This document shows, one piece after another, positions 55,015 through 64,000 of a DNA stretch of 64,000 bases. Every line of letters begins with the position of its first letter. Position 1 is the first letter of the stretch. This stretch comes from Legionella sp. GTDB taxonomy: Bacteria; Pseudomonadota; Gammaproteobacteria; Legionellales; Legionellaceae. The translations under genes were made by a program, and so were the position numbers. The notes under the pieces are model-generated. The model searched no databases and was not told the DNA's origin. It was given only the letters and a program-made list of their open reading frames with translations. The DNA is taken from the NCBI GenBank assembly GCA_002786205.1, contig PEQM01000041.1, positions 62,001-126,000 of the forward strand, given 5' to 3'.

Positions 55015-56145
55015 TTAATATGATGTTGTTTGTTCTTTAATGCTTTGCTCAGTCACTTTGCCGCGCAGCACTCTATACACCCAAGCGGTATACGCTACAA
55101 TCAGCGGCAAAAAAATGGCTGTTGCAATGAGCATAATCAATAAAGTCATCTGACTGGATGAACTATCCCAAACCATTAAGCTGTGCTTAGGGTGCGTTGA
55201 GGAAGGCAAAATAAAGGGAAACATACTCACTCCCACCGTTGCAATCAATGAACCCACGCTAATGCTGCTTAAGACAAAAGCAAAGACTGCTCTTGTAGCA
55301 AAAACAACCGCCAAGGCCGCACACAGCAAACTAAGGGCAGGAACTGCCATCGTAATAGGTAGTTCTTTATAATGAATAAACCAGGCGCCTGCTTGTTTTG
55401 CTACATCCTTATAGAGAGGATTAGAGGGGCCATCATGAGGCATCACACTGGTCAATACATAAGCATCCAAGTAGTAAGTCCAAACCCCCAGCAGAACAAA
55501 TAACAAGATCATCAATACTGCTGTTATGCGTGCCGCTTTTTTTGCTTTTCTCTGTAAAGAACCTTCCGTCTTGACTTGCAGAAAAAAAGCACCATGCATA
55601 GCCAGCATCAATACAGAAAGCAGACCACAGCATAAAGCATAGGGATTCAATAACTGCAAAAAAGTACCGGTGTACATTACTCTTAAGGTGTCATCATAGT
55701 AAAAAGGAACACCTTGCAAGACATTACCAACAGCCACGCCAAAAATAAGCGCAGGGACAAAACCACCCACAAAAAGCAAGCCATCCCAAGTCGATCGCCA
55801 CAGCTTGTTTTCTAATTTAGATCGATATTTAAAGCCGACAGGCCTTAAAATCAAAGCCAACAAAACCACCAGCATGGCCAAATAAAACCCAGAAAAAGAC
55901 AAGGCATACAAATCAGGCCAGGCAGCAAAAATAGCGCCACCGCCTAAAATAAACCAAACCTGATTACCCTCCCAGGTAGGCCCAATGGTATTGATTAAAA
56001 TGCGGCGCTCCACGTCTGTTTTGGCAACCCAAGGCAACCACATGGCGACTCCCAAATCGAAACCATCCATCACCGCAAAACCAATCAATAAAAGGCCCAG
56101 CAACAACCACCAAATGACTCTTAAGGTTTCATAATCTAAAATCAT
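55015..56145 (-). CDS. cydB: Cytochrome bd oxidase subunit II
   Basis: CydB is the structural partner of CydA, 376 residues (E. coli 379) with eight to nine membrane helices. It begins with a DYETLRVIWWLLLG block, then GFAVMDGFDLGVAMWLP, GPTWEGNQVWFILGGGAIFAAWP and LRPVGFKYR. It is co-transcribed with cydA upstream and cydX downstream; the cydA-cydB gap is about 40 bases. Confidence 0.97.
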   Translation of the reverse strand: MILDYETLRVIWWLLLGLLLIGFAVMDGFDLGVAMWLPWVAKTDVERRILINTIGPTWEGNQVWFILGGGAIFAAWPDLYALSFSGFYLAMLVVLLALILRPVGFKYRSKLENKLWRSTWDGLLFVGGFVPALIFGVAVGNVLQGVPFYYDDTLRVMYTGTFLQLLNPYALCCGLLSVLMLAMHGAFFLQVKTEGSLQRKAKKAARITAVLMILLFVLLGVWTYYLDAYVLTSVMPHDGPSNPLYKDVAKQAGAWFIHYKELPITMAVPALSLLCAALAVVFATRAVFAFVLSSISVGSLIATVGVSMFPFILPSSTHPKHSLMVWDSSSSQMTLLIMLIATAIFLPLIVAYTAWVYRVLRGKVTEQSIKEQTTSY

Positions 56146-56186
56146 GGTCTACTCCTCAATACGTGTGTAATGCATCATACTGCCTC

Positions 56187-57719
56187 CTAATGAGCAAGCA
56201 TTTTATCTGGGCCAAGCCTGATGTACTTAACCATCAGATACAGTTCTACCACTGCCAAAATAGTATAAAACAGGACAAAACCAGTCAGCGAAGTCATCAC
56301 CTGGCCTGATGACAAAGACGAAGCGCCCATAAAAGTGGGCAAAACACCTTGCACTACCCAAGGCTGTCTTCCATACTCGGCAACTACCCAGCCAAGTTCT
56401 GCTGCAATCCAAGGCAAGGGCAGAGAGTAAAAAGCCATTCGATGATACCAGCGTGTGGTATGCAATTTGTTTTTAGCTGAAAGATAAAAACCCAAGGCAA
56501 AAAGCAGAATAAAATACAAGCCACAAGCGACCATGATTCTGAATGAAAAGAAAAGTGGCGCTACTTTCGGTTTTAAATCATGCGCAGCCTGATTAATTTG
56601 TTCATCCGTTGCAGCTACTACATCATTGGTGTATTTTTTGAGCAATAAAGCATAACCCAAATTTTTTACATGACTCTCCAACTGCGCTTTCGCACTTGCA
56701 TTATCAGGCTCTTGCTGCAAAATACTTAAAGCACGATAAGCCTCAATACCATCTTTAATCCGTTCTTTGCCATCTTCAATCAACTCGTTAATCCCTAATA
56801 AGGGCGTATTAAAGGAGCGCGTTGCAATAATTCCCAGCACATAAGGCACCTTAATGGCATAACGTGTTGTTTGCGTTTTTTCATCAGGAATACCAAAAAG
56901 AGTCAAACTGGCTGGGGCTTTTTCGGTTTCCCACATAGACTCCATCGCTGCAACTTTCATTTTTTGATCATCATTAGCCAGGTAACCACTCTCATCACCT
57001 AGCACAACAACAGACAGTGCAGAAGCCAAACCAAAGGATGCGGCAACCGTCATAGAACGCTTGGCAAATGCCATGTTTCTATTTCTTAACATAAAATAGG
57101 CGCTAACCGACAAGACAAACATCGAACCTGTGACATAACCAGCACTGATAGTATGCACAAATTTGGCCTGACCGACAGGATTAAATAAAATATCAAAAAA
57201 ACTGCTCACTTCCATCCGCATGGTCTTATAATCAAAATGCGATCCTACCGGATTTTGCATCCATCCATTAGCAATCAAAATCCACAGCGCAGAAAGGTTA
57301 GTTCCTAGCGCAAGCAGCCAGGTACAGATCAGATGTTGTAATTTGGATAAGCGTTCCCATCCAAAGAAGAAGAGGCCAACAAAAGTGGCTTCTAAAAAGA
57401 AGGCCATTAATCCTTCTATAGCCAATGGTGCCCCAAAGACATCACCCACGTAGCGAGAATAATAAGACCAGTTGGTGCCAAATTCAAACTCCATGGTCAA
57501 GCCAGTAGCCACACCAAGAACAAAATTGATACCGAATAAAACACCCCAATATTTGACCATTTGACGCCAGATTTCCTTACCCGTCATCACATAAATCGTT
57601 TCCATAATCGCCAACAGGATCGAAAAACCCAGGGTCAAAGGAACGAATAAAAAATGGTACAATGCGGTTAAAGCAAATTGTAATCGAGACAAATCGACCA
57701 CTTCAGTTGCAGGAATCAT
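56187..57719 (-). CDS. cydA: Cytochrome bd oxidase subunit I
   Basis: CydA binds hemes b558, b595 and d and oxidises ubiquinol while reducing oxygen to water. At 510 residues it is of the long-Q-loop type; the loop runs from about residue 260 to 390. The N-terminal heme His is in ALYHFLFVPLTLGFS. GWVVAEYGRQPWVVQG near residue 445 is the conserved C-terminal block. Its ATG follows the cydP stop codon directly, with AGGTGA upstream inside cydP. Such oxidases have high oxygen affinity and help resist nitric oxide and peroxide. Confidence 0.97.
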   Translation of the reverse strand: MIPATEVVDLSRLQFALTALYHFLFVPLTLGFSILLAIMETIYVMTGKEIWRQMVKYWGVLFGINFVLGVATGLTMEFEFGTNWSYYSRYVGDVFGAPLAIEGLMAFFLEATFVGLFFFGWERLSKLQHLICTWLLALGTNLSALWILIANGWMQNPVGSHFDYKTMRMEVSSFFDILFNPVGQAKFVHTISAGYVTGSMFVLSVSAYFMLRNRNMAFAKRSMTVAASFGLASALSVVVLGDESGYLANDDQKMKVAAMESMWETEKAPASLTLFGIPDEKTQTTRYAIKVPYVLGIIATRSFNTPLLGINELIEDGKERIKDGIEAYRALSILQQEPDNASAKAQLESHVKNLGYALLLKKYTNDVVAATDEQINQAAHDLKPKVAPLFFSFRIMVACGLYFILLFALGFYLSAKNKLHTTRWYHRMAFYSLPLPWIAAELGWVVAEYGRQPWVVQGVLPTFMGASSLSSGQVMTSLTGFVLFYTILAVVELYLMVKYIRLGPDKMLAH

Positions 57720-57896
57720 TTAATCACCTCTTAATGCATGCTGAGAAACAGTTTGTTTTGCGCTACCTAGCAGCCAATCACTGCCAGAATCCAGTTTGGT
57801 GTGCATGGTCCGCACACAAACCCACCATAATAAAAACAAAAGGATGAATTTGACGATTAAAGTCAAAGAAATATCGCGAGTAATAGGTTTGATAAT
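57720..57896 (-). CDS. cydP: CydP-like small membrane protein with non-standard start
   Basis: A 58-codon frame ends at TAA 57722-57720, immediately before the cydA ATG. It encodes ITRDISLTLIVKFILLFLLWW and then a short charged and polar tail, a one-helix protein matching the CydP accessory subunits found before cydA in other gammaproteobacteria. No ATG, GTG or TTG precedes the conserved ITRDI part; an in-frame TGA lies at 57905-57903. The likely start is ATT at 57896 with GTGAG five to six bases upstream; the adjacent ATC is an alternative. Start choice is therefore uncertain, but the frame and place are convincing. Confidence 0.7.
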   Translation of the reverse strand: MIKPITRDISLTLIVKFILLFLLWWVCVRTMHTKLDSGSDWLLGSAKQTVSQHALRGD

Positions 57897-57958
57897 AGAT
57901 GCTCACTCAAAACAGGCTATCTGGCTACTATACTCCTATTTTTATCCTTCGCCTACAT

Positions 57959-58648
57959 CTATTCAAAGCTAAATGCATCAGAGAAAATGAATGCAGGGGA
58001 TACGCCACGTGCCACCAGTTGATCGCGCATCTGATAAATTAAATCGAAGGGACCACTTAACACAAATTGCCACTGCATTAAATCATGAGCATGCGCTGAC
58101 AGCAGTTGAGAAAACAGGTTGTTTTTCTGTGTTTCGGAAAGAAAAAAATGATATTTAAACTGTGCAACGTGGGCTTGCCAATGCTGTGCTTTTTCATGTA
58201 AATACAAGTCACTTTGAGTTCTGGCTCCCCAAAACAATTCAAAAGCTCGCGTATCAGCATCGGCTAACAATTGCTCAATCATGGCATGAATAGGCGCAAA
58301 ACCTGTCCCTGCCGCAACAAACAAAATAGGCCGCTGTGCATCCAGAGCAGCAAGCGAACATTGTCCCAAAGGCAATTTTAATGTAAGACTACGATGGGAT
58401 TTTAAAGAAGCGAGCAAGGATTGATTGCATGCATTATCCGCACTGTGACGGATATGCAATTCATAATAGGAAGCACCTAAAGGCGCATTGGCAATAGAGT
58501 AACTGCTCTCTTGATCATCCCACAGCAAATTTAAATACTGTCCAGCCTGATAAGCAACATAATGCTCTGGTTTGAGCACCAGATGAATAATACTGTCTGT
58601 TAAAGGAATAATCCGTTCGACCTGTGCCTTGACTAATGACGGCTTCAT
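57959..58648 (-). CDS. fre: NAD(P)H-flavin reductase
   Basis: A 229-residue ferredoxin-NADP reductase-like protein of the Fre class, which reduces free flavins with NAD(P)H. The FAD-side motif is [19 protein letters not shown] near residue 45, followed by LKLPLGQC. The nucleotide site is [19 protein letters not shown] near 108. The start ATG 58648 overlaps the ubiD stop (ATGA); the longer frame from 58672 lies in ubiD. The ubiD-fre pairing also occurs in E. coli, and reduced flavin may help load prenyl-FMN onto UbiD. Confidence 0.95.
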   Translation of the reverse strand: MKPSLVKAQVERIIPLTDSIIHLVLKPEHYVAYQAGQYLNLLWDDQESSYSIANAPLGASYYELHIRHSADNACNQSLLASLKSHRSLTLKLPLGQCSLAALDAQRPILFVAAGTGFAPIHAMIEQLLADADTRAFELFWGARTQSDLYLHEKAQHWQAHVAQFKYHFFLSETQKNNLFSQLLSAHAHDLMQWQFVLSGPFDLIYQMRDQLVARGVSPAFIFSDAFSFE

Positions 58649-60114
58649 GAACCAAGTCCCAGTAAATCCCAATAGCTATTCACTTTTTGTAAAATCTCCT
58701 CATCCATGACAATAGGCTTACCCCATTCTCTTTGGGTTTCACCTGGCCATTTGTTGGTTGCATCAAAGCCCATTTTTGAACCCAATCCAGAAATTGGAGA
58801 AGCAAAATCGAGGTAATCTATAGGGGTATTGTCTATAGTGACTGTATCCCGCGCTGGATCCATGCGTGTTGTCATCGCCCAAATCACATCCTGCCAATTG
58901 CGTGCATCAATGTCATCATCACAAACGATAACCCATTTGGTGTACATAAATTGGCGTAAAAACGACCACACTGCCATCATGACCCGCTTGGCGTGACCAG
59001 GATATTGCTTTTTGATCGTAACCACAGCCAAACGATAAGAGCAGCCTTCTGGTGGCAAATAAAAATCAACAATTTCAGGGAACTGCTTTTGCAATAAAGG
59101 GATAAACACTTCATTGAGCGCCACGCCCAAAATAGCCGGTTCATCAGGAGGCCTGCCGGTATAAGTACTGTGATAGATGGGATTGTCCCGATGCGTGATA
59201 CGCTCCACGGTGAAGACAGGAAAAGATTGCACCTCATTATAGTAACCAGTATGGTCTCCATAAGGCCCTTCTAATGCCTCAACACCAGGCTCAAGATATC
59301 CTTCCAGAATAATCTCTGCACTTGCCGGCACATGCAAATCACTTCCTATACAGCGCACCAGGCGTGTGCGTTGGCCACGCAGTAAACCAGCAAAGGCATA
59401 TTCTGACAAAGTATCGGGAACAGGAGTGACTGCTGCTAATATCGTTGCGGGATCTGCCCCTAAAGTCACCGCCACCGGAAAACGTTCCTCAGGATACTCT
59501 TTTTGCCAGGCTTGATAATCTAAAGCCCCTCCTCGATGCGATAGCCAGCGCATGATCAATTGATTTTTATTCAGCACCTGCTGTCGATAAATGCCCATAT
59601 TTTCACGCGTCTGTGCAGGCCCTTTGGTAGTCACCAAACCCCAGGTGATTAATGGTGCTGCGTCATCAGGCCAACAGGTTTGAATGGGTAAAGCGCCTAA
59701 ATCGACTGCATCGCCCTCCAGCACATGCGTCTGACATTCGGCATGACTGACAAGCTTGGGCGCCATATTTAAGGCTTGCTTTAACAGAGGCAATTTATTA
59801 AAAGCATCTTTAAATCCCTTCGGTGGTTCAGGCTCTTTCAATGCCGCCAATAAATGCCCGACTTCTCTTAACGCAGCAACTGATTCTTCCCCCATGCCCA
59901 AGGCAACCCGCTCTGTCGTGCCAAACAAGTTGGTCAGGACTGGCATAGTATGATTGGCCGGATGCGTGAATAACAGGGCAGGGCCGCCCTGACGCAAGAC
60001 TTTATCGCTCACCGCAGTCATTTCAAGATAAGGCGATACGGGGTAGCTAATTCGCTTTAATAAACCCCGTAATTCCAGTTGATTTAAAAAATCTCTTAAA
60101 TCTGAATAATTCAT
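58645..60114 (-). CDS. ubiD: 4-hydroxy-3-polyprenylbenzoate decarboxylase
   Basis: UbiD decarboxylates the ubiquinone precursor using prenyl-FMN made by UbiX (13920-14489). At 489 residues from ATG 60114 it is close to E. coli's 497. Metal and flavin-site blocks are visible: [18 protein letters not shown] near residue 175, and [13 protein letters not shown] near 285 with the conserved Glu-x-Pro-(Y/F)-G-(D/E). Its stop overlaps fre. It lies about 120 bases downstream of rho on the same strand. Confidence 0.97.
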   Translation of the reverse strand: MNYSDLRDFLNQLELRGLLKRISYPVSPYLEMTAVSDKVLRQGGPALLFTHPANHTMPVLTNLFGTTERVALGMGEESVAALREVGHLLAALKEPEPPKGFKDAFNKLPLLKQALNMAPKLVSHAECQTHVLEGDAVDLGALPIQTCWPDDAAPLITWGLVTTKGPAQTRENMGIYRQQVLNKNQLIMRWLSHRGGALDYQAWQKEYPEERFPVAVTLGADPATILAAVTPVPDTLSEYAFAGLLRGQRTRLVRCIGSDLHVPASAEIILEGYLEPGVEALEGPYGDHTGYYNEVQSFPVFTVERITHRDNPIYHSTYTGRPPDEPAILGVALNEVFIPLLQKQFPEIVDFYLPPEGCSYRLAVVTIKKQYPGHAKRVMMAVWSFLRQFMYTKWVIVCDDDIDARNWQDVIWAMTTRMDPARDTVTIDNTPIDYLDFASPISGLGSKMGFDATNKWPGETQREWGKPIVMDEEILQKVNSYWDLLGLGS

Positions 60115-60146
60115 AAGCACTTATTAAGTTCATTAGGATAAAGAAA

Positions 60147-60177
60147 ATAAGGCCATGCGTTGATTCATGGCCTTTTT
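60147..60177. terminator. Bidirectional terminator-like hairpin between rho and ubiD
   Basis: AAGGCCATG and CATGGCCTT (60149-60157 with 60166-60174) make a 9-bp stem with an eight-base loop. On the minus strand a T-rich tract (TTATTTTCTTT) follows it, which fits termination of rho. On the plus strand TTTTT follows the stem. Confidence 0.78.
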
Positions 60178-60231
60178 AGCATGGAAGCAAAGGCCTGAGT
60201 CAGAACACTCTTGGCCTGTATTGAAAAGAGA

Positions 60232-61494
60232 CTACTCTTGTCTTTTCATCGCATCAAAAAATTCTGCATTGGTTTTATGATTTTTCATCCGCTCAATCAA
60301 GAATTCAATCGCATCGCACTCATCCATGGATTGTAAAATTTTACGTAAGATCCAGGTTCTTTGCAGATCTTCAGGGCTAAGTAGCAAGTCTTCACGACGA
60401 GTACCTGAGCGATTGATATTAATCGCAGGAAATACACGACGCTCGGCAATATTGCGGCTTAAGTGAATTTCCATATTACCTGTTCCCTTAAACTCTTCGT
60501 AAATGACCTCATCCATCTTGGAGCCAGTATCCACGAGAGCTGTAGCAATAATGGTTAAACTGCCCCCTTCTTCTATATTGCGCGCAGCACCGTACAAACG
60601 CTTGGGTCTTTGTAATGCATTCGCATCAACCCCGCCAGTGAGTACCTTGCCTGAAGAAGGCACTACGGTGTTATAAGCGCGGGCAAGACGAGTAATGGAG
60701 TCTAGCAAAATAACGACGTCACGTTTGTGCTCAACCAGGCGTTTTGCTTTTTCTATCACCATCTCGGCAACTTGCACGTGCCGGTTAGCAGGCTCATCAA
60801 AGGTACTGGCAACCACCTCACCTTTAACCGAACGCTGCATCTCGGTCACTTCTTCAGGGCGCTCATCAATTAACAAAACAATAAGGTAACACTCAGGATA
60901 GTTTTTCTCGATAGAACGGGCGATGTTTTGCAACATCAAGGTTTTACCTGCTTTAGGTGGCGATACAATCAGTCCGCGCTGACCTCGACCAAAAGGGGCA
61001 CACAAATCAACCACACGAGCAGTCAAATCTTCCGTACTGCCATTTCCCTGCTCCATCACCAAACGCTCTGAGGCAAAAAGCGGGGTCAGGTTTTCAAATA
61101 AAATTTTACGTTTCGCACTGTCTGGCGTATCGTAATTAATCTCATCTACTTTAAGCAGTGCAAAATAACGCTCACTGTCTTTAGGCGGCCGAATTTTACC
61201 CGAAATGGTATCCCCCGAACGCAGGCCAAAACGCCTGATTTGGCTTGGTGAAACATAAATGTCATCTGGCCCTGCTAAATAGGAGCCGTCTGCAGAACGT
61301 AAAAAACCAAATCCATCCGTCAGCACTTCCAATACACCGCCTCCATAAATGTCCTCTCCTTTTAAGGCATGGGCTTTCAGGATGGCAAAAATGATGTCTT
61401 GTTTGCGCATACGGGAGATGTTTTCAACTTCCATATCTTGAGCGATATTAACGAGGTCGGCAATAGGCAATTGCTTGAGTTCACTAAGGTTCAT
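60232..61494 (-). CDS. rho: Transcription termination factor Rho
   Basis: Rho is a hexameric RNA helicase that ends many transcripts. It has 420 residues from ATG 61494 (E. coli 419). The N-terminal [15 protein letters not shown] helix bundle and the cold-shock-like RNA-binding domain (GFGFLRS and [10 protein letters not shown]) are present. Walker A is [15 protein letters not shown] near residue 180, with [12 protein letters not shown] and [14 protein letters not shown] after it. As in E. coli it lies downstream of trxA; Rho is known to limit its own synthesis. Confidence 0.98.
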   Translation of the reverse strand: MNLSELKQLPIADLVNIAQDMEVENISRMRKQDIIFAILKAHALKGEDIYGGGVLEVLTDGFGFLRSADGSYLAGPDDIYVSPSQIRRFGLRSGDTISGKIRPPKDSERYFALLKVDEINYDTPDSAKRKILFENLTPLFASERLVMEQGNGSTEDLTARVVDLCAPFGRGQRGLIVSPPKAGKTLMLQNIARSIEKNYPECYLIVLLIDERPEEVTEMQRSVKGEVVASTFDEPANRHVQVAEMVIEKAKRLVEHKRDVVILLDSITRLARAYNTVVPSSGKVLTGGVDANALQRPKRLYGAARNIEEGGSLTIIATALVDTGSKMDEVIYEEFKGTGNMEIHLSRNIAERRVFPAININRSGTRREDLLLSPEDLQRTWILRKILQSMDECDAIEFLIERMKNHKTNAEFFDAMKRQE

Positions 61495-61823
61495 ACTTCT
61501 CACTTGATTTGTTATTAATAGAATTGAGTATCCGAGAAAATTTCTGTCTGGAAATAGCAGCCAAGAGGTTGCTGCCTATGCAATAAATTGACTTTAGGAT
61601 ATTACATATTCTTATCAGGCTACCACAGCTTTAATCCAAAAGCCAACTTTTTTAGCCCGTACATGGAAAAAAAATCGCTCATGCGCGGAGCAATACTTTA
61701 GCAGAATTTGCTGGCTAACCTGGTGGCCTTTAAAAAGCACACCAGGCTGTTATTATTTTACCTTGTGATTCATACCGCTAGTTTTATTTTGGCGTGCTGT
61801 CTTTTAGCGGCACGGCCTATCAC
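61495..61823. other. Leader region of rho
   Basis: This 329-base stretch separates trxA from rho and should hold the rho leader. CCTGGTG (61719-61725) and CACCAGG (61740-61746) form a 7-bp stem with no T-run. No leader peptide or gene is clear to me. Confidence 0.45.
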
Positions 61824-62150
61824 TTAAATATGACTTTCAATAAAAGCATTCAATTGCGATTTGGTCAATAAGCCCATTTTAACCGCTTCTACTTGGCCAT
61901 TTTTAATAAGAATCAAGGTAGGAATACTCATGACCCCATATTTTGCTGGTGTCTGTGGGTTGTCATCAATATTCACTTTGGCAAATTGTACTGCATGGCC
62001 ATGAGTTGCAGCCACTTCTTCTAATATAGGCGTCAATGCACGACATGGACCACACCATTCAGCCCAAAAATCAACCAACACGGGTTTGGTCGATTGCAAC
62101 ACGTCTACATCAAAACTGGCATCAGTTACTGTTTTAATATCATTACTCAT
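61824..62150 (-). CDS. trxA: Thioredoxin
   Basis: Thioredoxin 1, 108 residues from ATG 62150, which has GAGGG five bases upstream. The redox site WAEWCGPCRAL is near residue 29, and KVNIDDNPQTPAKYGVMSIPT with the cis-Pro near 75. It supplies electrons to ribonucleotide reductase, methionine sulfoxide reductase and others. The longer frame from 62192 overlaps rsmE and is not needed. It lies upstream of rho as in E. coli. Confidence 0.97.
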   Translation of the reverse strand: MSNDIKTVTDASFDVDVLQSTKPVLVDFWAEWCGPCRALTPILEEVAATHGHAVQFAKVNIDDNPQTPAKYGVMSIPTLILIKNGQVEAVKMGLLTKSQLNAFIESHI

Positions 62151-62181
62151 TGGAACCCTCTGTTCATGGATAGTGTTACTA

Positions 62182-62910
62182 TTATAGATCACCGCTCACA
62201 GCTTGCAACAGACTTAAAACACTAATTGCTGCTGTTTCAGTGCGCAAAATGCGTGGACCCAAAACAAGTGGCGCAAAGTCTTGCTGCAATGCCAAAGTCA
62301 GCTCCTGTTCGCTAAATCCTCCTTCTGGCCCTACCAATACGGTGCTTGAGGTGGTCTTCCATTCATAATCACGCCAACTCTTATTGCCATGGGGATGAAT
62401 AATCCACTTACGGCCTTCTATTGTCAGCTTGACAAACGCATGAAACGGCAGCGGATCAGCAATAAGAGGCAACCGGGTTCTGCCACTTTGTTCACAAGCA
62501 GCAATCGCAATCGCCTGCCACTGCTGTTTCTTTTTAGTCCATCGTTCTTCATCCATTTTAATCACTGAGCGTTCGGTGATTAAAGGTGTAATTTGCTGAA
62601 CGCCAAGCTCTACCGCCTTTTGGATAACCCACTCCATTTTATCCCCTTTGGACAGGGCTTGAGCCAAATGAATGGACACCGGTGATTCTCTATTGACCTC
62701 CTGCACAGAGTGGATAAAAACAGTCACCTTCTTTTTTTTAACCGCAAAAATAGTGGCTGCGTACTCCTGATTGCACCCATTAAATAAAGTCAGCGGATCA
62801 CCTGCTTGCATGCGTAAAACCACCCCCACATGTTGCCCCGCATCTGGAGACAACTCCCAATATTGATCACACTGGTACTCGCCTGCTTGATAAATACGTA
62901 CTTCACGCAT
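62182..62910 (-). CDS. rsmE: 16S rRNA U1498 N3-methyltransferase
   Basis: RsmE methylates U1498 of 16S rRNA. It is a SPOUT-fold enzyme of 242 residues (E. coli 243). The C-terminal knot is visible as VLVGPEGGFSEQELTLAL near residue 195 and LGPRILRTETAAISVLSLLQ near 215. QALSKGDKMEWVIQKAVELGVQ near 90 is also typical. It lies upstream of trxA on the same strand and is divergent from fumC. Confidence 0.96.
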   Translation of the reverse strand: MREVRIYQAGEYQCDQYWELSPDAGQHVGVVLRMQAGDPLTLFNGCNQEYAATIFAVKKKKVTVFIHSVQEVNRESPVSIHLAQALSKGDKMEWVIQKAVELGVQQITPLITERSVIKMDEERWTKKKQQWQAIAIAACEQSGRTRLPLIADPLPFHAFVKLTIEGRKWIIHPHGNKSWRDYEWKTTSSTVLVGPEGGFSEQELTLALQQDFAPLVLGPRILRTETAAISVLSLLQAVSGDL

Positions 62911-62954
62911 GATGCTGCCTTAATCAGAATGTTTCATTGCATGATACGAAAAAA

Positions 62955-62984
62955 TTATTGTCTTTTCCTTCCCTATGGTAAAAT
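62955..62984 (+). promoter_or_regulatory. Possible sigma-70 promoter of fumC
   Basis: TTATTG (62955-62960) and TAAAAT (62979-62984) with 18 bases between them resemble a -35 and -10 pair 30 bases before the fumC start. A shifted -35, TTGTCT (62958-62963), with 15 bases is an alternative. This is a visual match only. Confidence 0.35.
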
Positions 62985-63014
62985 TTTTTCAATTTACAGC
63001 AAGGAATAATACAA

Positions 63015-64000
63015 ATGAACGCATCTCGAATTGAATCCGATAGCATGGGCACCATTGAAGTACCTGCCGATAAATACTGGGGGGCACAAACTGAACGCTC
63101 ATTACATCATTTTAATATTGGCAAAGACATCATGCCAACAGAAATGACACACGCTTTTGGTTTACTAAAAAAAGCCGCCGCACTGACTAATTTAGAACTG
63201 GGAAAACTGACTCAAGACAAGGCTGATTTAATTATTCAGGCTGCCGAAGAGGTCAGCCAGGGACTTTTAGATGCACACTTTCCCTTGCATGTATGGCAAA
63301 CAGGCAGCGGTACCCAATCGAACATGAATGCCAATGAGGTCATTTCTAATAGAGCCATAGAACTGGCTGGTGGTGAAATGGGCAGCAAAAGCCCCATCCA
63401 TCCTAATGATCATGTGAACATGTCTCAGTCATCTAATGATACCTTTCCTACGGCCATGCATATTGCAGCAGCCTTAGCATTGCATAACAAACTGATGCCT
63501 GCTGTACGCAATTTGCGCAATGTCCTGGCAGCAAAGGCCGACGAATTTAAAGACATTATCAAAATAGGCCGTACCCACCTACAAGATGCCGTTCCTTTGA
63601 CTTTAGGACAAGAGTTTTCAGGCTATGTGGCACAACTGGACGCCTGCCTTCACCACCTCGAAAGCGTATTACCTGGCTTGTATGAACTGGCAGCCGGAGG
63701 CACAGCCGTTGGCACAGGATTAAATACCCATCCTTTATTTGCAAGCAAAGTAGCTCAACAAATAGCCAAGCTGACTGGTCTCCCCTTTATTACCGCTCCC
63801 AATAAATTTGCAGCACTGGCAGCCCATGATGCCTTGGTCTTTACTCATGGCGCACTCAAAACACTGGCTTGTGCTCTCATGAAAATAGCCAATGACGTAC
63901 GTTGGTTGGCATCAGGGCCTCGTTGTGGTATTGGAGAATTGATTATTCCTGAAAATGAACCCGGCTCTTCTATCATGCCAGGAAAGGTCAACCCGACTCA
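63015..64000 (+). CDS. fumC: Fumarate hydratase class II, 3-prime end outside the window
   Basis: The visible 328 codons encode class II (iron-free) fumarase, the TCA-cycle enzyme that hydrates fumarate to malate. It begins [41 protein letters not shown] lies near residue 95, [20 protein letters not shown] near 135 and [19 protein letters not shown] near 185. The signature [11 protein letters not shown] stands at the window's edge. The ATG 63015 has AAGGA about ten bases upstream. The gene is incomplete because the window ends; the family is about 460 residues. Confidence 0.97.
   Translation, partial: MNASRIESDSMGTIEVPADKYWGAQTERSLHHFNIGKDIMPTEMTHAFGLLKKAAALTNLELGKLTQDKADLIIQAAEEVSQGLLDAHFPLHVWQTGSGTQSNMNANEVISNRAIELAGGEMGSKSPIHPNDHVNMSQSSNDTFPTAMHIAAALALHNKLMPAVRNLRNVLAAKADEFKDIIKIGRTHLQDAVPLTLGQEFSGYVAQLDACLHHLESVLPGLYELAAGGTAVGTGLNTHPLFASKVAQQIAKLTGLPFITAPNKFAALAAHDALVFTHGALKTLACALMKIANDVRWLASGPRCGIGELIIPENEPGSSIMPGKVNPT

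Overview
The window looks like a chromosomal segment of a low-GC gammaproteobacterium, most likely Legionella or a close relative. This is an inference from the mix of housekeeping genes, the caa3-type oxidase cluster and several large lineage-specific membrane or coiled-coil genes with no recognisable family. No rRNA, tRNA, CRISPR array, prophage or intact insertion sequence was found.

Layout. Positions 1-5480 hold the end of a surface-polysaccharide locus: a partial polymerase-like membrane protein, a WzxE-like flippase and an OafA-type acyltransferase, all on the minus strand. They are followed by a decayed IS3-family transposase and two related coding relics. Positions 5480-24510 mix housekeeping genes (glmU, nth, rsxB, metG, ubiX, queC, manC, an AlkD-like glycosylase, mnmG, rsmG, parA, parB) with four orphan genes (274, 597, 227 and 622 aa) and a small toxin-antitoxin module whose toxin is frameshifted. 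Positions 24740-33210 carry a catabolic acetolactate synthase operon and a cytochrome c oxidase operon (triheme cytochrome c, coxB, coxA, ctaG, coxC) ending in a clear terminator. Positions 33560-39430 hold a glycosyltransferase, an amino-acid exporter, a DUF1841 gene and ubiE-ubiJ-ubiB. Positions 39470-41860 hold mltB, a 57-aa membrane peptide and a protein resembling mitochondrial carriers. Positions 41920-49510 are one tightly packed minus-strand run: rsmA, a TraI_2-like gene with lost HD residues, apaH, tolC-like, a lipoprotein adaptor, an ABC ATPase and a permease. Positions 49640-54560 hold a 73-aa orphan, panD, hspQ and a stand-alone NRPS-like gene. Positions 54640-64000 hold a small membrane protein, the bd-oxidase operon cydP-cydA-cydB-cydX, ubiD-fre, trxA-rho, rsmE and the start of fumC.

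How the genes work together. Ubiquinone synthesis is unusually well represented: UbiX makes the prenyl-FMN used by UbiD, and UbiE, UbiJ and UbiB act later. Quinol is consumed by the bd oxidase encoded at 54902-57896. The cox operon terminates a cytochrome c-dependent branch. GlmU and ManC supply UDP-GlcNAc and GDP-mannose that could feed the surface-polysaccharide genes at the left edge.

I did not find a convincing new multi-gene defence or signalling system. The best leads are the carrier-like protein with its 57-aa neighbour, the dead TraI_2 protein coupled to apaH, the higBA remnant bounded by 31-bp repeats that begin at stop codons, a dispersed MITE-like repeat present three times, the unannotated cydP with a non-standard start, and the four orphan genes that could be secreted effectors.
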